A stretch of DNA of 64,000 nucleotides. Source: Artemisia argyi (lineage: Eukaryota > Streptophyta > Magnoliopsida > Asterales > Asteraceae). Below, one piece after another: positions 1 to 12,221 of this stretch. Numbering within the stretch: position 1 is the stretch's first letter; each line of letters begins with the position of its first letter. The stretch is taken from the NCBI GenBank assembly GCA_030686995.1, contig CM060684.1:11269897-11333896 (forward strand), given 5' to 3'. The notes under the pieces are model-generated. The model ran no database searches, was not told where the DNA came from, and was given only the letters and a program-made list of their open reading frames with translations. Made by a program: the position numbers and the translations under genes.

Positions 1-733
1 AAACCGAACCAAATGATATAACTGACAAATAAATTTGCATCAAACATTTTGTTAACCGAAATATAATAATTGATATGCCTTTTATTAGTAGGTTTGGTTA
101 CAAGTAAATTTTGACAAATATAATTATTTTGATTGATTTACATTTAAGATCATTTATAATGAGTTGAAAATTGGTTTCATTATAAAACTATTACTATTAC
201 TATTATTAATTACTTATCAACCTATTTTTCCTATTCATAACTAAGCTAAAGTAGTGTATATACACTTTCTTAGCTAAACAAAACAAGAAACTCTACTAGC
301 TTTACATGCTTAAGTAGGTTAGCATTTATCCGATAAGTCCTAAGTTCAAAACTTACAAAGTCTTTTTCAACCTTAATACCAATCTTCTACTAATGGTAGG
401 CCAATATTCATTTGTAGGTTTTTATTTTTAGTTGATATATGCCTTTTATTGCTTAAAAACAAGATATATGCCTTTGATAATTTTAGCTATTTTATACTTT
501 AACATCCTTAATATGATTATAAACTTGTATAAAAAATTTATTTATTAAGTTATATAAAATATTCGGAACAAAATTTTAACACTTTTTATTTTTTATTTTT
601 TTATTATTATTATTTATTATAAACTTTGGTCATTTTAGTCTTTGTTAGAAACTCTTTAAACTTTGACTAAGGCTTTAGAAATTCTTAACTTTTATTTACA
701 TACTGTTGACCCTTTTATTATTTTATTTTATTT
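1..733. other. AT-rich host intergenic DNA, no gene seen
   Basis: Very AT-rich sequence with T-rich runs and short TTA repeats near 600-620. No open frame with recognisable protein content on either strand and no RNA gene that I can recognise. Confidence 0.6.
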
Positions 734-1023
734 AGAGTAAATTGCAGAAATGGTCCTTGTGGTTTGCTCAGATAGCACCATAAGTCCTTGGTCTTTCGAA
801 ATTGCAGGCGGCCTCCCTGTGGAGAGTTTTTAGTTCCATTTTGGTCCCTGGCCGTTGCAAAAATGATCCCTGTGGTTTGCTCATAATTGCACATTTAGTC
901 CCTGGCTAGAGACCAAAATGGAACTAAAAACTCTCCACAGGGAGGCCGCTTGCAATTTCGAAAGACCAGGGACTTGTGGTGCAATATGAGAAAACCATAG
1001 GGACCATTTCTGCAATTTACTCT
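734..1023. mobile_element. Foldback/MITE-type element with long terminal inverted repeats
   Basis: The first and last 23 bases are perfect inverted complements (begins agagtaaattgcag, ends ctgcaatttactct). The inverted similarity continues inward with mismatches: the segments around 800-850 and 905-955, each containing ctctccacaggg-type sequence on opposite strands, fold on each other. The AT-rich flank ttttattt occurs on both sides (726-733 and 1023-1030), so a target duplication is possible but not distinctive. There is no coding capacity, so this is a non-autonomous DNA element. The superfamily is not certain; Mutator-like is my guess from TIR length. Confidence 0.7.
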
Positions 1024-2531
1024 TTTATTTATTTTTTATTTTTTCATAATACTAACTTTAGTACTTTACCATGAGTATCCAGGCAAACTTAAAAAACTGA
1101 TACTCAACACATATGAACACTTAACCTTTGCGTATCACGAGGCTTAGCTTTTACTAACTTTACCATGAGTATCACGAGGCTTAGCTTTTACTATGAGCAT
1201 GATTACTTGCATTCCTTAAAAATTTTAAGATTCTTCTATAAATACATTATACAGGAGTAAGATTATGATACATATAGCATCAAGTTATTATTGTGCATGT
1301 TAGCATGTAAATAATTGTATATATTAAAGTATTAACAAGTTATATACCCCTGTGAACACACGTGTCTTTGATATACGTATATTTTAACATAAATCACACT
1401 ATATCTTAACTTTAATTATTTTGTTATAAGAATTGTAATTTATGTGTATTTAATAATTCAATTGGTTATAGTATAATACCCGTGACGTGCGAGTTTTTAC
1501 ATAAAGTTTTTAGTATATATTAATATTGATTTATATTTTCTGTAAATTTTGTTGGACGAAGCATTTGTATTTTATTTAATTGGTATTGTGTTGAGATTGA
1601 TGTTATTTAAATTTAACTATTGATATTATGTTTTAGAAAATATACATGTTTAATAGCACGCAATGCCCCTTGAAAACTTGCTTTTCCGGATATCCTTATT
1701 TGACTTTTAAAGATGAATTACATGCGTTGTTACAATATATTGAATCACGTGTATTTATTTTCATCTCACACTAACTTTTTTGGCAGAGCCGTCATTTTAA
1801 TATTGATATTCTTGTTAATAATAATTTTATGAGTATTTAATTTTTAAACTCGTATACGCAAAGGTTAAACATATAAATATGAAAACGTGAGTCGCTATTG
1901 AACGTGGATAGTAAAAAATAAAATACTTTTCCGGACAACCTTACTTAATCTCATAAAAAGGATTAACATGAGTCGTTTGTATGTTTACAATCTCATGTAT
2001 TCATTTACATATCATAATTACTCGTGCTTTCTTTATAAAATTTATAAATAACAACAAAATATATGTAGTTTTTATAAAGAAATATAAAGTTTTGAGGGTA
2101 TAAAGTATATGGGTTATTATTAAATTCATGGAGTTTTTAGAAAAACATGAAAAATGATAAGTTTATGTAAATAAATATATTTTTTTTAATTTAACAATTT
2201 AAGTTTTATTGGTTACCCCTATTTTTTTATTCTTTTATTTTTTTTATTCTTTTTCAAAATTGACATATGTATTTTTATATAATTTTATATTTGGTTGAAA
2301 TTTAAATAAGATTGACCATTATTTATTATTATTATTATTATTATTATGCCAAATAATATTTTCATTGTTGATAACAGAGATTACATAAAAAGTAGATCCA
2401 GAAATAGATCTACCCAAAAATTATTCATACAAATAAGAAAACCTGAATCATTTAACAATGTATGAACTAATATCTGGTATTATAAAAATCAAACCACGTT
2501 TTATACTAAAACAATTTGTGATCCGTTGTAG
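1024..2531. other. AT-rich host intergenic DNA, no gene seen
   Basis: No supported coding region. It holds a short tandem duplication at 1133-1197 and a (TTA)n microsatellite near 2323-2346. The rest shows no structure I can name. Confidence 0.55.
1133..1197. repeat. Short tandem duplication, period 37 bp
   Basis: The segment starting tatcacgaggcttagc at 1133 recurs at 1170, giving just under two copies with period 37. The second copy diverges after about 25 bases. Confidence 0.65.
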
Positions 2532-3287
2532 GGTGCTCAAGTAATCAATTCTACTTGGCCATTATTCCAATACCCCAGAAGATTGACTTTACGGCAGTGC
2601 CATGCATGGTCACCAAGCATAATTGCATGCTATGTTGTATTGAAGGATTTGAAGCATAGAGATGATACACAGAGTATTTCATCCAATGTGTTACTACAGC
2701 TGACAAAGCTAGAAGATATTGTGTTAGAAGGCAATGAATTGGCGGAGGAGGTATTTGAAGTAATACTAGAAGGGACAAATGATAATAACAATGGTGGTTT
2801 CAATGAATCACAAACTGTCTTTAACATTCCAAACCTAAAAGAGATGGATATAAATGGGCTGAATAATCTCAGGTATTTATGGAAGCGAAACCGATGGATG
2901 GTACTGGAGTTTCCAAAGCTTACAACTCTACGGATTTGGAGCTGCAGAAGGTTGGAACATGTTTTTACATCTTCCATGGTTGGTAGTCTAGTCCAACTCC
3001 AAGACCTAGATATTTCTTACTGCCAAAATCTCAAGTTGATAGTCAAGGAAGAAGAACGGGATGTCAGAGTGAATGATCAGATAGTGAGATTACCTCATCT
3101 AAAGGCCTTAACACTAATTAATCTTCCAAGTCTTAAGGGATTTTGCTTAGGGAATGAGGCTTTTTCATGGCCATCGTTGGATGACTTAAAAATCTACGGA
3201 TGCCCTGCAATTACTGTTCTCACCAAAGGACAACTGGACACCCCTGCCCTGAAAGTTACAGGTACAAGTTTTGGGAAGTGTGAATAA
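2532..3287 (+). pseudogene. 3' LRR exon of an RGC2-like CC-NBS-LRR resistance gene (fragment)
   Basis: The frame stays open from a plausible splice acceptor (ttgtag, ending 2531, which is also an in-frame stop) to the TAA at 3285-3287. An ATG at 2583 lies inside it but is probably not a real start. The protein has irregular plant LRR units such as LTKLEDIVLEG, FPKLTTLRIWSC, LEHVFTSSMVGSLVQLQDL and WPSLDDLKIYGCPAI, ending in a TPALKVTGTSFGKC tail. This pattern is characteristic of the C-terminal LRR exons of the lettuce RGC2/Dm3 class of intracellular immune receptors. No NB-ARC or coiled-coil coding sequence is found upstream, so only about 250 residues remain of a protein normally well over 1,000. 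It is either a gene relic or a 3' exon whose partners were displaced. The early residues (about 1-40) look more decayed than the rest. Family assignment is fairly sure; functionality is unlikely. Confidence 0.7.
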
Positions 3288-4342
3288 GGGAAGACCTCAA
3301 CTCTTTCATAAAGACCAAACAAGAAGAGGTACCTATTTGCCGTCTTTAATCATTCTTGATTAAAAATGCCCATTGACTATTGCATGAATAAAAAAGAATT
3401 AGGAAAATTTCTTTGTATATATGGTAATATTAAAAGGTTTTGTCTAACAAGTATCACAAAGCACTTCTTAGGGTGTATTAGTTAAACTCAAACTTTTATT
3501 TTTAATTAAAATTGCATTTAATACACATTAATTAAACTTATTTAATCCTTTTTTAATCATCTAAACAAGTGATTCGAAGAAACTTGTTAAACAAACTTTC
3601 AAATTAGTAACATCTCTCCCCTCAAAAAGTACGTGGTACAAACTTTCAAGAAATATCTTGCTTGTTAACTGCAAGACTTGGCGAATATAATTAGGTAATT
3701 ATTAAACAGGATACCAAAACGAATATGACAATTTTATTGCATTAGCACTAATCAATATATACTGAAATATGTGTTGAAATTTTTATCAAATTAAATTACA
3801 AAACAATCGAATGTTGATTACCTGGAGGTTAATAGGGAGTATTTTTTTTTAAAGGTAATTCCTTACTTCAAATCACAATGTTTGAAGGTTTACACCTAGA
3901 AAGAAAATTTGATATTAGCCCAAATAGAAAGTTGATCGAATAAAGATCATATCTTCTTTACGTAATTTGCGTGTTTAAATACATTTAAACACCGGCCGTA
4001 TACGTTATAGTACTGCTATGAACTCTAACTACTCTCTAAAATCTTCATTCCTTTTTTTTTTTTCTTTTTTCTTTTTCTTTTTTTTTCATGAATATTGTGC
4101 AGGGGGAAACATTCTAGAACATAGAGATCACATGTTTTGAATGCGAGCGGTGTCGAATTCAGAAGTAAAAAAAGTGTGGTTTCTTCATTACTTAGTCGAT
4201 GAGACATTATTAATAAGATATATCAAACATAAATAATAAATTTATTATTTCGAGATTTCACTGTTTGACAATATTGCCATTATAGCATATTGTACATAAA
4301 GTTGAATGTTTCAAGGTATAATGTGAACTAGTAATAACTAAT
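3288..4342. other. Host intergenic DNA 3' of the LRR exon
   Basis: AT-rich sequence with pyrimidine runs at 4052-4087. Nothing else that I can support. Confidence 0.5.
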
Positions 4343-4529
4343 GGAAATGTCTAACCAATGCCTTAAGGGCATCGGATAAGACTCGTTTTTTAGTGCCTTT
4401 TAATAAGAGTCCATGTTACTTTTTGAATAAAATTTATTTTTTTATGTCATTTTTATGCTCTTTGAGTGGGTCCTTACACAAAAAGACAAGTCTTATCCAA
4501 TGCCCTTAGGGCATTGGTTAGACATTCCC
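4343..4529. mobile_element. MITE, 187 bp, 9-bp target duplication (Mutator-like)
   Basis: Left end begins ggaaatgtctaaccaatgcc and right end closes ggcattggttagacattccc. The two 40-base ends are inverted complements with three mismatches. The flanks 4334-4342 and 4530-4538 are both ataactaat, a perfect 9-bp target duplication typical of Mutator-like elements. The inner half of each TIR (ccaatgcccttagggcattgg-like) is itself nearly palindromic. No coding capacity. Confidence 0.85.
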
Positions 4530-5072
4530 ATAACTAATAAGATATGAAGTTGTTACATTCTCTTAATCAGATGTTTAATTTCTCAAGCTACGCATGCAGA
4601 TGCTTATAGTTTTTTTGTTTATAAACAAAAATGTGATCTCTTTTGTCATGCTAAAAAATTGTTCATTACCTTTGAAATGCTCAAGTGTTCACATGTCAGT
4701 TATGAACTTAATAAAATACAACAATACCCATCAAACTTTCATATTTTTGTGTCGATATCATCATTTTACCTACAAAATTGGGTAATCATATTTCGGTCAT
4801 CTTCTCCACTTCTTCCGGCCACTTTCTGGTAATCTTTTCCGGTCATTTTCTAAATTTTCCAACCGGTTATCTTCATAAATCCATCTCCTAAATTATTAAT
4901 CGCCACCACCATTTCGTCCAACACATTATATTACTTTTACCCACACCATCCTCCTCCACTTCCTTCCTCTTCCCCGACCCGCAATTCCTGCGCACAGGTG
5001 GAGGATAATCATCACCCAATCTATTCCCACACCCATTTAACATAATGACAATATGATGTTCTAGTTTATTTC
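4530..5072. other. Host intergenic DNA ending at the Copia-1 insertion site
   Basis: Contains a diverged copy (about 4679-4752) of a dispersed repeat that recurs at 13349-13412. Ends in the 5-bp Copia-1 target duplicate atttc (5068-5072). Confidence 0.5.
4679..4752 (+). repeat. Dispersed repeat, copy 1
   Basis: Segments tcaagtgttcacatgtcag and aatacccatcaaac match 13349-13412 in the same order and orientation with scattered mismatches. The two copies lie on either side of Copia-1, but they are too diverged to be part of its target duplication. Confidence 0.5.
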
Positions 5073-5810
5073 TGTTAAAAGTTACGTATAAATATTAAAT
5101 AGTAAATGACTAGTATCGAACCCGAGACCTCGGGATTGCACACATTACAAACGAGAATAAAGTATAATAAATATATATATGTTAAATGTATCGTATATAT
5201 GTATTTATAAACACTTGAGGGACTAAATAATCGTTAATTATTAAACGTAAGTATTAACTATTATTAGTAACGAAAGGACGAGGACTAGAATGTATTTTGG
5301 GAGACAAGAAGGATCCGGAATCCCCTTGGAAGGGGCATGGCCGGTCGATCAAGCCCACAAGGGGTCGACCCATGCTTTGCTTGTTCTCCAAGAATTACAT
5401 CTAGTATATATACAAGGCCAAGGGTTAGACATTCACATCTTTTGTGCACACACACAAAACCCTAAAGCTTTTCCTCTCTTTCTTTTCTTCTTGGCCGATC
5501 GACACACACCCCTAATTAGGGTTTGGGTCGATTTTTTCCAAAGCTAAAACAAGTGTTTTTATTTACTTGCATAAACCTTTATTCGTTGGTAGTTTGTGTG
5601 TACAAGAACGAGGTAATTACTCACTATAGTAATTATCAAGAGATCGATAAACAAAACGGTAAGGGGTTTATCATTGAACTAGTTTACACAAGATTCAAGG
5701 ATCATTGAAGTGCAACGGGTATGTTCTTATTTATGTTTTAGTTAATATTTACTTGTTATACTTGATCCTAGCTTCCGCAATATGTGTTATTTGATTGTCA
5801 AACTCTAACA
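5073..5810 (+). repeat. Copia-1 5' LTR
   Basis: Begins tgttaaaagtta and ends aaactctaaca, followed immediately by the primer-binding site. A TATA-like box tatatata lies near 5404-5411. An 85-codon open frame inside (5290-5547) recurs in the 3' LTR and is not taken as a gene. Close to the LTR start (5116-5152) lies a segment shared with the LTRs of the 16281-36421 Copia. Confidence 0.95.
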
Positions 5811-5811
5811 G

Positions 5812-5825
5812 TGGCATCACGAGCC
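5812..5825 (+). other. Copia-1 primer-binding site (initiator tRNA-Met type)
   Basis: tggcatcacgagcc directly follows the 5' LTR and resembles the usual plant tRNA-Met complement tggtatcagagc. It marks the start site of minus-strand cDNA synthesis. Confidence 0.75.
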
Positions 5826-7353
5826 ATGTATAACATGTAATTGATTACTAAAACGTAATAAAAATCGGATCTTTAATTGTTTTAGATACATGTTTTTTCT
5901 AGGGTTTTCTTTAAATTTTTTTTAATAAAAAATTAAACCCTAACCCTAATTTGGGGGGGGGGGGGGTCGATTTCCACTTAGAACCCTAATTAGGGTTTGT
6001 GGTTTAACTTGATTAATTTGTAATCACATAGAAACCCTAGGTCTTTAACCGGTTATGTGATCATACTTGTGACCTATGTGCTAATTGTTAGGTTTAATCA
6101 ATGACGAAACATGCATGTTAGTCATGGATCTTGTTTGTTTTATATATTTGTCACATGTTTTAAATAGATCTAAAATTGAAGAAGACTCCAATACATATAT
6201 AATAAAATCAATTTATATGCTATGTGGTGTGTATATCATCTTTGGTCTACGCAATTGATTCGTCAATGTATGTGACTCTCCTCCATCAAGAGGAGAAGGC
6301 CTTGGTTGATTACATGCATAATTATACCTAGAATTGATTTTATTAGGATCTTTTTAACAAGGTTTGCATGTGGCTAATTGTTTCACGTTATTATTATTAG
6401 TTGTTTATTTTCCTTTTAATTACTTGTTTTTATTGTTTCTTAATTGGTTGACTTGTTGTAAGCAATAAAAAGGGTGATTTTCATAAAAGAAAATAATATA
6501 GACTAATAATGGTGAAACCCTAAAGTAATAAAGATTGAATCTTTATTACATAATTTTGAGATTGAATCCATAAACTTTTGCTTGATTGATGTTTTGTACG
6601 AATATGCTTTTAAAATTAAGTCCTTTAAGACGATATTCATAACCGTGATTTGAAGGCTTAGAAAAGAGCCTTAGAGTCTGCCTTGGTTATCACAATCTTA
6701 AATATGTCTTAAACGAATTACTTTTAAAATCATAATTGTAGAAAGTTATCTTAGGGTTTTTTAAACCTCAAGTAAAACTTTGTGTATTAATTTCACGAAT
6801 TGGTAATAAAAAGGTTTTGAAAACTTATGCTATAAAGATGAGTGCATGCATCTTTATACATATTTTGATTTACACATCAAAATTGAATACCCTTATAATT
6901 TAAGTTACATGCCATCTATCTATAAGGAACACTTGGAATTTTAATTTAGAAAACGTGAGACCTAGGCTAAATTACTATAACAAGGTAAAATTCTTTTAAC
7001 GCGTGAGACCATAATTGTAATTTTACAGTTTCTAAGGTAGACGACTTAATTAAGTTGTGGGTGAGACCTAGAACTTAAGGCATGAGATGGGATGAAACAT
7101 GCTTACAAGGCAAATTGATGAATCAATTTGATGTAATTCCCATAATGATCTAGGAATTGGAAATCTTGTTTGCGAATTATTGTTCGACAGATTACTATCT
7201 TTTGTACTTTCACCACTAGCAGATCAACTGATGTGGTGGATCCTAGGTTTTCAAGAAAATTTTGGTGGTTATATGAATATAGCTATGGGTATTTTATTTT
7301 CTTGAAGATATTTATTATCGAAAATACTAATGTTTGAACTTTTATCAGTAGAT
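5826..7353 (+). other. Copia-1 untranslated leader
   Basis: About 1.5 kb of AT-rich leader between the primer-binding site and gag with no convincing ORF. It contains a G14 run at 5953-5966 and one telomere-like aaccctaaccctaa stretch just before it. Its 3' part is paralleled by the leader of the minus-strand Copia around 27177-27760. Confidence 0.6.
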
Positions 7354-8124
7354 ATGGCTCAACCCGATACCCCATCTGTGATTTCTGCTTTCAAGAGTCA
7401 TCTTGAAAGAGAAAAATTGACTGGAAAGAATTTTAATGATTGGCACCGTTCGCTTAGAATTGTCTTGAGGGCGACCGGTAAGCTCAATTACTTGACCGAT
7501 GAATGTCCTGCTAAGCCAGCTGCTACTGAATCAGAAGCAGTTAAGGCGGCATGGAGGGAGAAACATGCTAAGTTTAATGAGGTTGCTTGTTTAATGCTCA
7601 CTAGCATGAGTGCTCAGTTACAAAAGAAGTTTGAGTACTTTTTCCCAAAAGATATGCTTGAAGTACTTCAGCAATCTTATGAGAAACCTCCCGCAGTTGA
7701 ATTGTATGATGAACTGGACAAGCTACACAACTGCAAGCATGGTGATGGTAAACCAGTTGAAGATTATGTGATTGAGATGAAGGAATCTTTTGACCAGCTT
7801 CACAGAATTGGATTTGGTTACCCTGAGAATGTGCAAGTGCACTTGATCAACAGGGCCCTTAACAAGGACTTTGCTGGTTTTGTGCAGAATTTCAACATGC
7901 ACTGCTCGGGGAAGACAGTCTCAGAATTACTCGCACTGCTTGTTGATTATGAGAAAAGTCTACCATCCAAGGTCAAGGCTCCTACCCCGCAAGTGTTGGC
8001 AATTCATGGGGGGAGAATCCAGAAGAAATCGCATGTGAACAAAGGCAAGGGGAAAGGTGATAAAGGCAAGCAGGTCATGGCCTATCAACCTCAACCCAAG
8101 ATGAAGACGAATCAGCCTAAGTAG
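7354..8124 (+). pseudogene. Copia-1 gag, truncated by an in-frame stop before the zinc knuckle
   Basis: Retrotransposon Gag of the UBN2 class, which would form the cytoplasmic particle. I chose the ATG at 7354 (MAQPDTPSV) over the in-frame ATG at 7330 because the related gag at 27176 begins MATPENT. Residues about 15-45 (LTGKNFNDWHRSLRIVL) and 110-180 (LYDELDKLHNCKHGDG, EDYVIEMKESFDQL) are typical of Copia Gag. A TAG at 8122-8124 ends the frame. Directly after it, in the same frame, the zinc knuckle CHHCHEKGHWKRNC (CX2CX4HX4C) appears, so in an intact relative gag would read through into pol. Confidence 0.85.
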
Positions 8125-11100
8125 AACAAGGTGAATCCGCCAAACAAGAAGGATCAGGCTTGTCACCATTGTCATGAAAAGGGCCATTGGAAGCGCAATT
8201 GCCCTCTCTACATTCATGACTTGCGACTCAAGAAGCAGGGGAATGAAGCTGGTAACCCCAGTTCATCAGGTGCGTTCTTTATGATTAAATTATTCACTCT
8301 TACTCCTAAATTGAATTCATGGGTATATGATACGGGATGTGGCATTCATATTTGCAATACCTTGCAGGGGTTTAGAGTTGAGAGAAAGCTGGCCTATGGA
8401 CAACAATTCTTGCACGTTAGTAACGGAGCGCATGCTGGAGTTGAAGCTATAGGAGTTTATGATTTAGTGTTGCCTTCGGGCTTAGTACTATCTTTAAATA
8501 ATTGTCATTATGCACCGTCAATTGTTAGAGGTGTAATTTCATTTTCATGTTTATTGAACCTTGGTTTTCATCATACTGTTTCTAGCAATGGAATTTCAGT
8601 TTCTTTAAATGGTGTTTTTTTTATTTTAATGCTATTGCTGTGAATGGTGTCTTTGAAATTGATATAAATGATAATGATAATGCTTTTGTTAAAAATAATT
8701 CAATGTATAGCATCAACAATAAGAGAATCAAGAAAGGTCTGGATTCGTCTTATCTTTGGCATTGTCGACTTGCTCACATTGGCAAAGATCGCATGAAAAA
8801 GCTGCAAAATGATGGGCTTTTAGAAAAGATCAATGATGAATCATATGATAAATGTGAATCTTGCATTGCTGGGAAGATGACAAAGAAACCCTTTAAAAAT
8901 AGGATTGAAAGGGCTAATGATCTACTTGGTCTTATTCACACAGATGTGTGTGGACCACTTAGACATGTGTCAAGGAGAGGTGCTAGCTACTTCTTAACAT
9001 TTACGGATGATTACAGCCGTTATGGTTATGTTTATTTACTTAAACATAAACATGAGGTGTTTGAAACATTCAAAGTGTTTAAAGCAGAAGTAGAGTTGCA
9101 ACTAGGAAAGAAGATTAAAGCTCTTTAATCCGATAGAGGTGGTGAATACCTGAGTCAAGAGTTTATAGATTACTTAGCAAAGGAGGGAATTGTCCAGCAC
9201 CTTACTTCTCCATATACTCCACAACAAAATGGTGTATCTGAAAGAAGGAATCGTACATTGCAAGACATGATACGATCTATGTTTAATCTAACAACTCTTC
9301 CTTACTCGTTTTGGGATTATGCCTTGGAGTCTGCGGTTCGCATTTTAAATATGGTTCCAACAAAGAAGGTGGATAAGACTCCATATGAGTTATGGACTGG
9401 AAAAGCTCCTAACTTGTCTTATCTAAAGGTCTGGGGTTGTGAGGCGTATGTTAAACGTGACTCAGCAGACAAACTCCAACAAAGATCTGTAAAGTGCATC
9501 TTCGTAGGATACCCTAAGGAAACTATGGGTTACTATTTTTATTACCCAACTGAAAACAAAGTTTTTGTTGCAAGGTATGGAGACTTCTTAGAAAAGGAGC
9601 TCATATCCCAAGAATTTAGTGGGAGAGTATATGATCTGGAAGACGATCATGAAGATGTAGCACCTTCTGAAAACACTAGCCAACTTCCTGTGGAACCTGA
9701 AAGTTTAGGTCCTCCACCTGAAGTTGAAGTGGTTCCCGCTCGCAGGTCTTCTAGATCTGTGAAGGCTCCTACACGTCTATGTCTCAACATGGAGTGTGAT
9801 GACAACTTGATAGGGGATCTTGATGAACCTACAAGTTATAAAGCTGCTATGAATAGTCCTGAAAAGGAAAAATGGCAGGGAGCTATGAATGGGGAAATGC
9901 AATCCATGAAAGACAATGAAGTCTGGAAAGAAGTAGACCTACCTCCGGGTGCCAAGTTAGTTGGGAGTAAATGGCTCTACAAGAAAAAGACTGATATGGA
10001 TGGCATTGTACACACCTATAAGGCCCGTTTGGTAGCTAAAGGTTATACTCAAACTTTTGGTGTTGACTATGAGGAGACCTTTTCTCCTATAGCTGACATA
10101 AGGGCTATTAGGATTCTTATAGCCATAGCCGCTTACTATGACTATGAGATTTGGCAAATGGATGTCAAAACCGCCTTCTTAAATGGTCGCCTAGATGAAG
10201 ACATCTATATGGCACAGCCTGAGGGGTTTGTGAATCCAGAATTCCCAGATCGTGTATGCAAGCTTAAAAGATCCATTTATGGATTGAAGCAAGCATCACG
10301 ACAATGGAATAAGAGATTTGATAGTGAAATTAAGAAGTATGGATTCACTCAAAATCTTGATGAGCCATGTGTATATCACAAAGCTAGTGGGAGTAATGTA
10401 GTTTTCCTTGTATTATATGTCGATGACATATTGATCATGGGGAACGACATTCCGAGTTTGCAAAAGGTTAAGGCATATCTTGGAAGTTGTTTTTCTATGA
10501 AAGATTTAGGGGAAGCTGCATTTATTCTGGGAATCAAGATATATAGGGATAGATCTCAACGATTAATTGGATTAAGCCAAAGTGCTTACATTGATAAAAT
10601 ATTGAAGAGATTCAATATGCAAAATTCCAAGAAAGGATATTTGCCGATGCAAGAGCAACTTGGCTTGAGCGAGAAAGTTTGTGCTTCAACACCTGAAGAG
10701 GTGCAACGCATGAAGAGAGTCCCTTATGCTTCGGCTGTGGGATCTATAATGTATGCGGTGAAAAGCACAAGGCCTGATGTGGCGTTTGCTCAGAATTTAA
10801 CCAGTCGATATCAGCAGAATCCAGGTGAAAAACACTGGACTGCTATTAAGAATATTCTTAAGTACATTAGGGCTACTAAAGAGATGTTCTTAGTTTGTGG
10901 GGGTACTCCATCTGCAGAACTTGATGTTACAGGTTACTGCGATGCTTCTTGGAAAGGTGATAAAGATGATACGAAGTCTCAGACTGGTTATGTTTTGTCA
11001 TTAATGGAGGAGCTGTGGATTGGAGGAGCAGAAAGCAGAGTGTACTAGCGATGTCTGCAACAGAAAGTGAGTATATAGCTACTTCAGAAGCTGCAATGGA

Positions 11101-11422
11101 AGCTGTTTGGATTAGGAAGTTTGTTTCAGGGCTTGGGGTTATGCCTTCGATTCAGCGACCTATAAAAATGTATTGTGACAACTCAGCTGCAATTACATTT
11201 GCCAATGAACCTGGAATCATGAAAGGCACCAGACATTTCCCGATTAAGCACCACTATGTCAGAGAACAAGTTGAGATAGGTGAAATTGAAATGCTCAAAG
11301 TTCACACAGATGAAAACTTAGCTGATCAATTTACAAAGCCTTTACCTGGCACCAAGCTTTACAAGCATGCTGAAGGAATAGGGCTTAAATTAGCTGAAAG
11401 TTTCATGCCCATTTGTGATTAG
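8125..11422 (+). pseudogene. Copia-1 pol (knuckle, protease, integrase, RT, RNase H), broken in four places with gag
   Basis: Order of domains: zinc knuckle at 8158-8199; aspartic protease with WVYDTGCG near 8320; GAG-pre-integrase with LWHCRLAHIG and CESCIAGK near 8755-8870; integrase core with HTDVCGPL, DDYSRYGY, SDRGGEY and NGVSERRNR (8930-9260); RT with KARLVAKGYTQ, MDVKTAFLNG, SIYGLKQASRQW and LYVDDILIMG (9950-10440); RNase H with YCDASWKGD, SATESEYIA and DNSAAI (10930-11220). Damage: the stop at 8122, a frameshift near 8615-8640 in a T run, a TAA at 9126-9128 where the relative has CGA (Arg before SDRGG), and a frameshift near 10,990-11,010 consistent with loss of one T. No single protein can be made, but each domain is otherwise well preserved. 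Confidence 0.92.
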
Positions 11423-12211
11423 TATTTGGATAAAGGATGTAATGTACAATTATTATTTTAATGAAATAAAGTATTGTTTATGTTTATTCATTCATTGTCT
11501 TAATAATATATCCTATATTTGCATGTTTAAGATCCACGAATAATTTATTATTCTAAATAGTCCGTTGTCGATTAATGATATGGGAATATCATTAAACTAA
11601 GACAATTTTGAGTATTGGTTAAAGATATACTTGAAAGTATATTGATGCATAGTCATACCAATTTCACATGATATTCAATGAATTGAGTATTGGACTTATC
11701 CCAACAATATGATTTAAAAAATTTTATTGTGAGAATCATATTTAAAGTTATCCTCAGACTTGAGATACCAGATAAGAGTCATGGATGTAGTGCATTTTTG
11801 TGAGACAATCTACCGTTTACCGTAATTGGAAGTCATAAGGGTTGTTTTCAGAAGTGTTGCAAAGTTCATGGGTTATTCTTGTAGTCAAGAAAGAATTCGT
11901 TCCTTCTGATTTGTTCAGAAGTTTAATACTGCTGGGCCCCTCGTAGGGTTGACAAAATGTTTGCGTGGCCACGCCCAAAGTCTATCTGGAATACGTTCAG
12001 ATGTTTTGGTAATTTTGTTCAATCATAAAGAAACGAGAAACAGAATTTAATAAAGAACCTCACATCTTTTTTAATGTAGTATTAGAAGCGAAAGGATAAT
12101 AATAATGATGAATCATTAAAGGTTTTCCAGGAAACCTAGCTCGGGTCGAACTGGGGGCATTGGAGTGTTGCAAGACGCCAACCAATGTCATTTTACTATT
12201 AATAGATATAC
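11423..12211 (+). other. Copia-1 3' untranslated internal region
   Basis: Non-coding stretch between the RNase H stop and the polypurine tract. It is closely paralleled by 17074-17880 on the minus strand in the older Copia. Confidence 0.7.
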
Positions 12212-12221
12212 GAGTGGGAGC
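12212..12221 (+). other. Copia-1 polypurine tract
   Basis: gagtgggagc abuts the 3' LTR and is the expected plus-strand primer. Confidence 0.8.

Noticed and set aside
5290..5547. 85-codon ORF, present again at 12439-12696
   Set aside because: Lies inside the two LTRs of Copia-1. Duplication explains the conservation; no protein features.
5935..5966. aaccctaaccctaa next to a G run as an interstitial telomere
   Set aside because: Only about two units, within a transposon leader in which ccctaa words are common.
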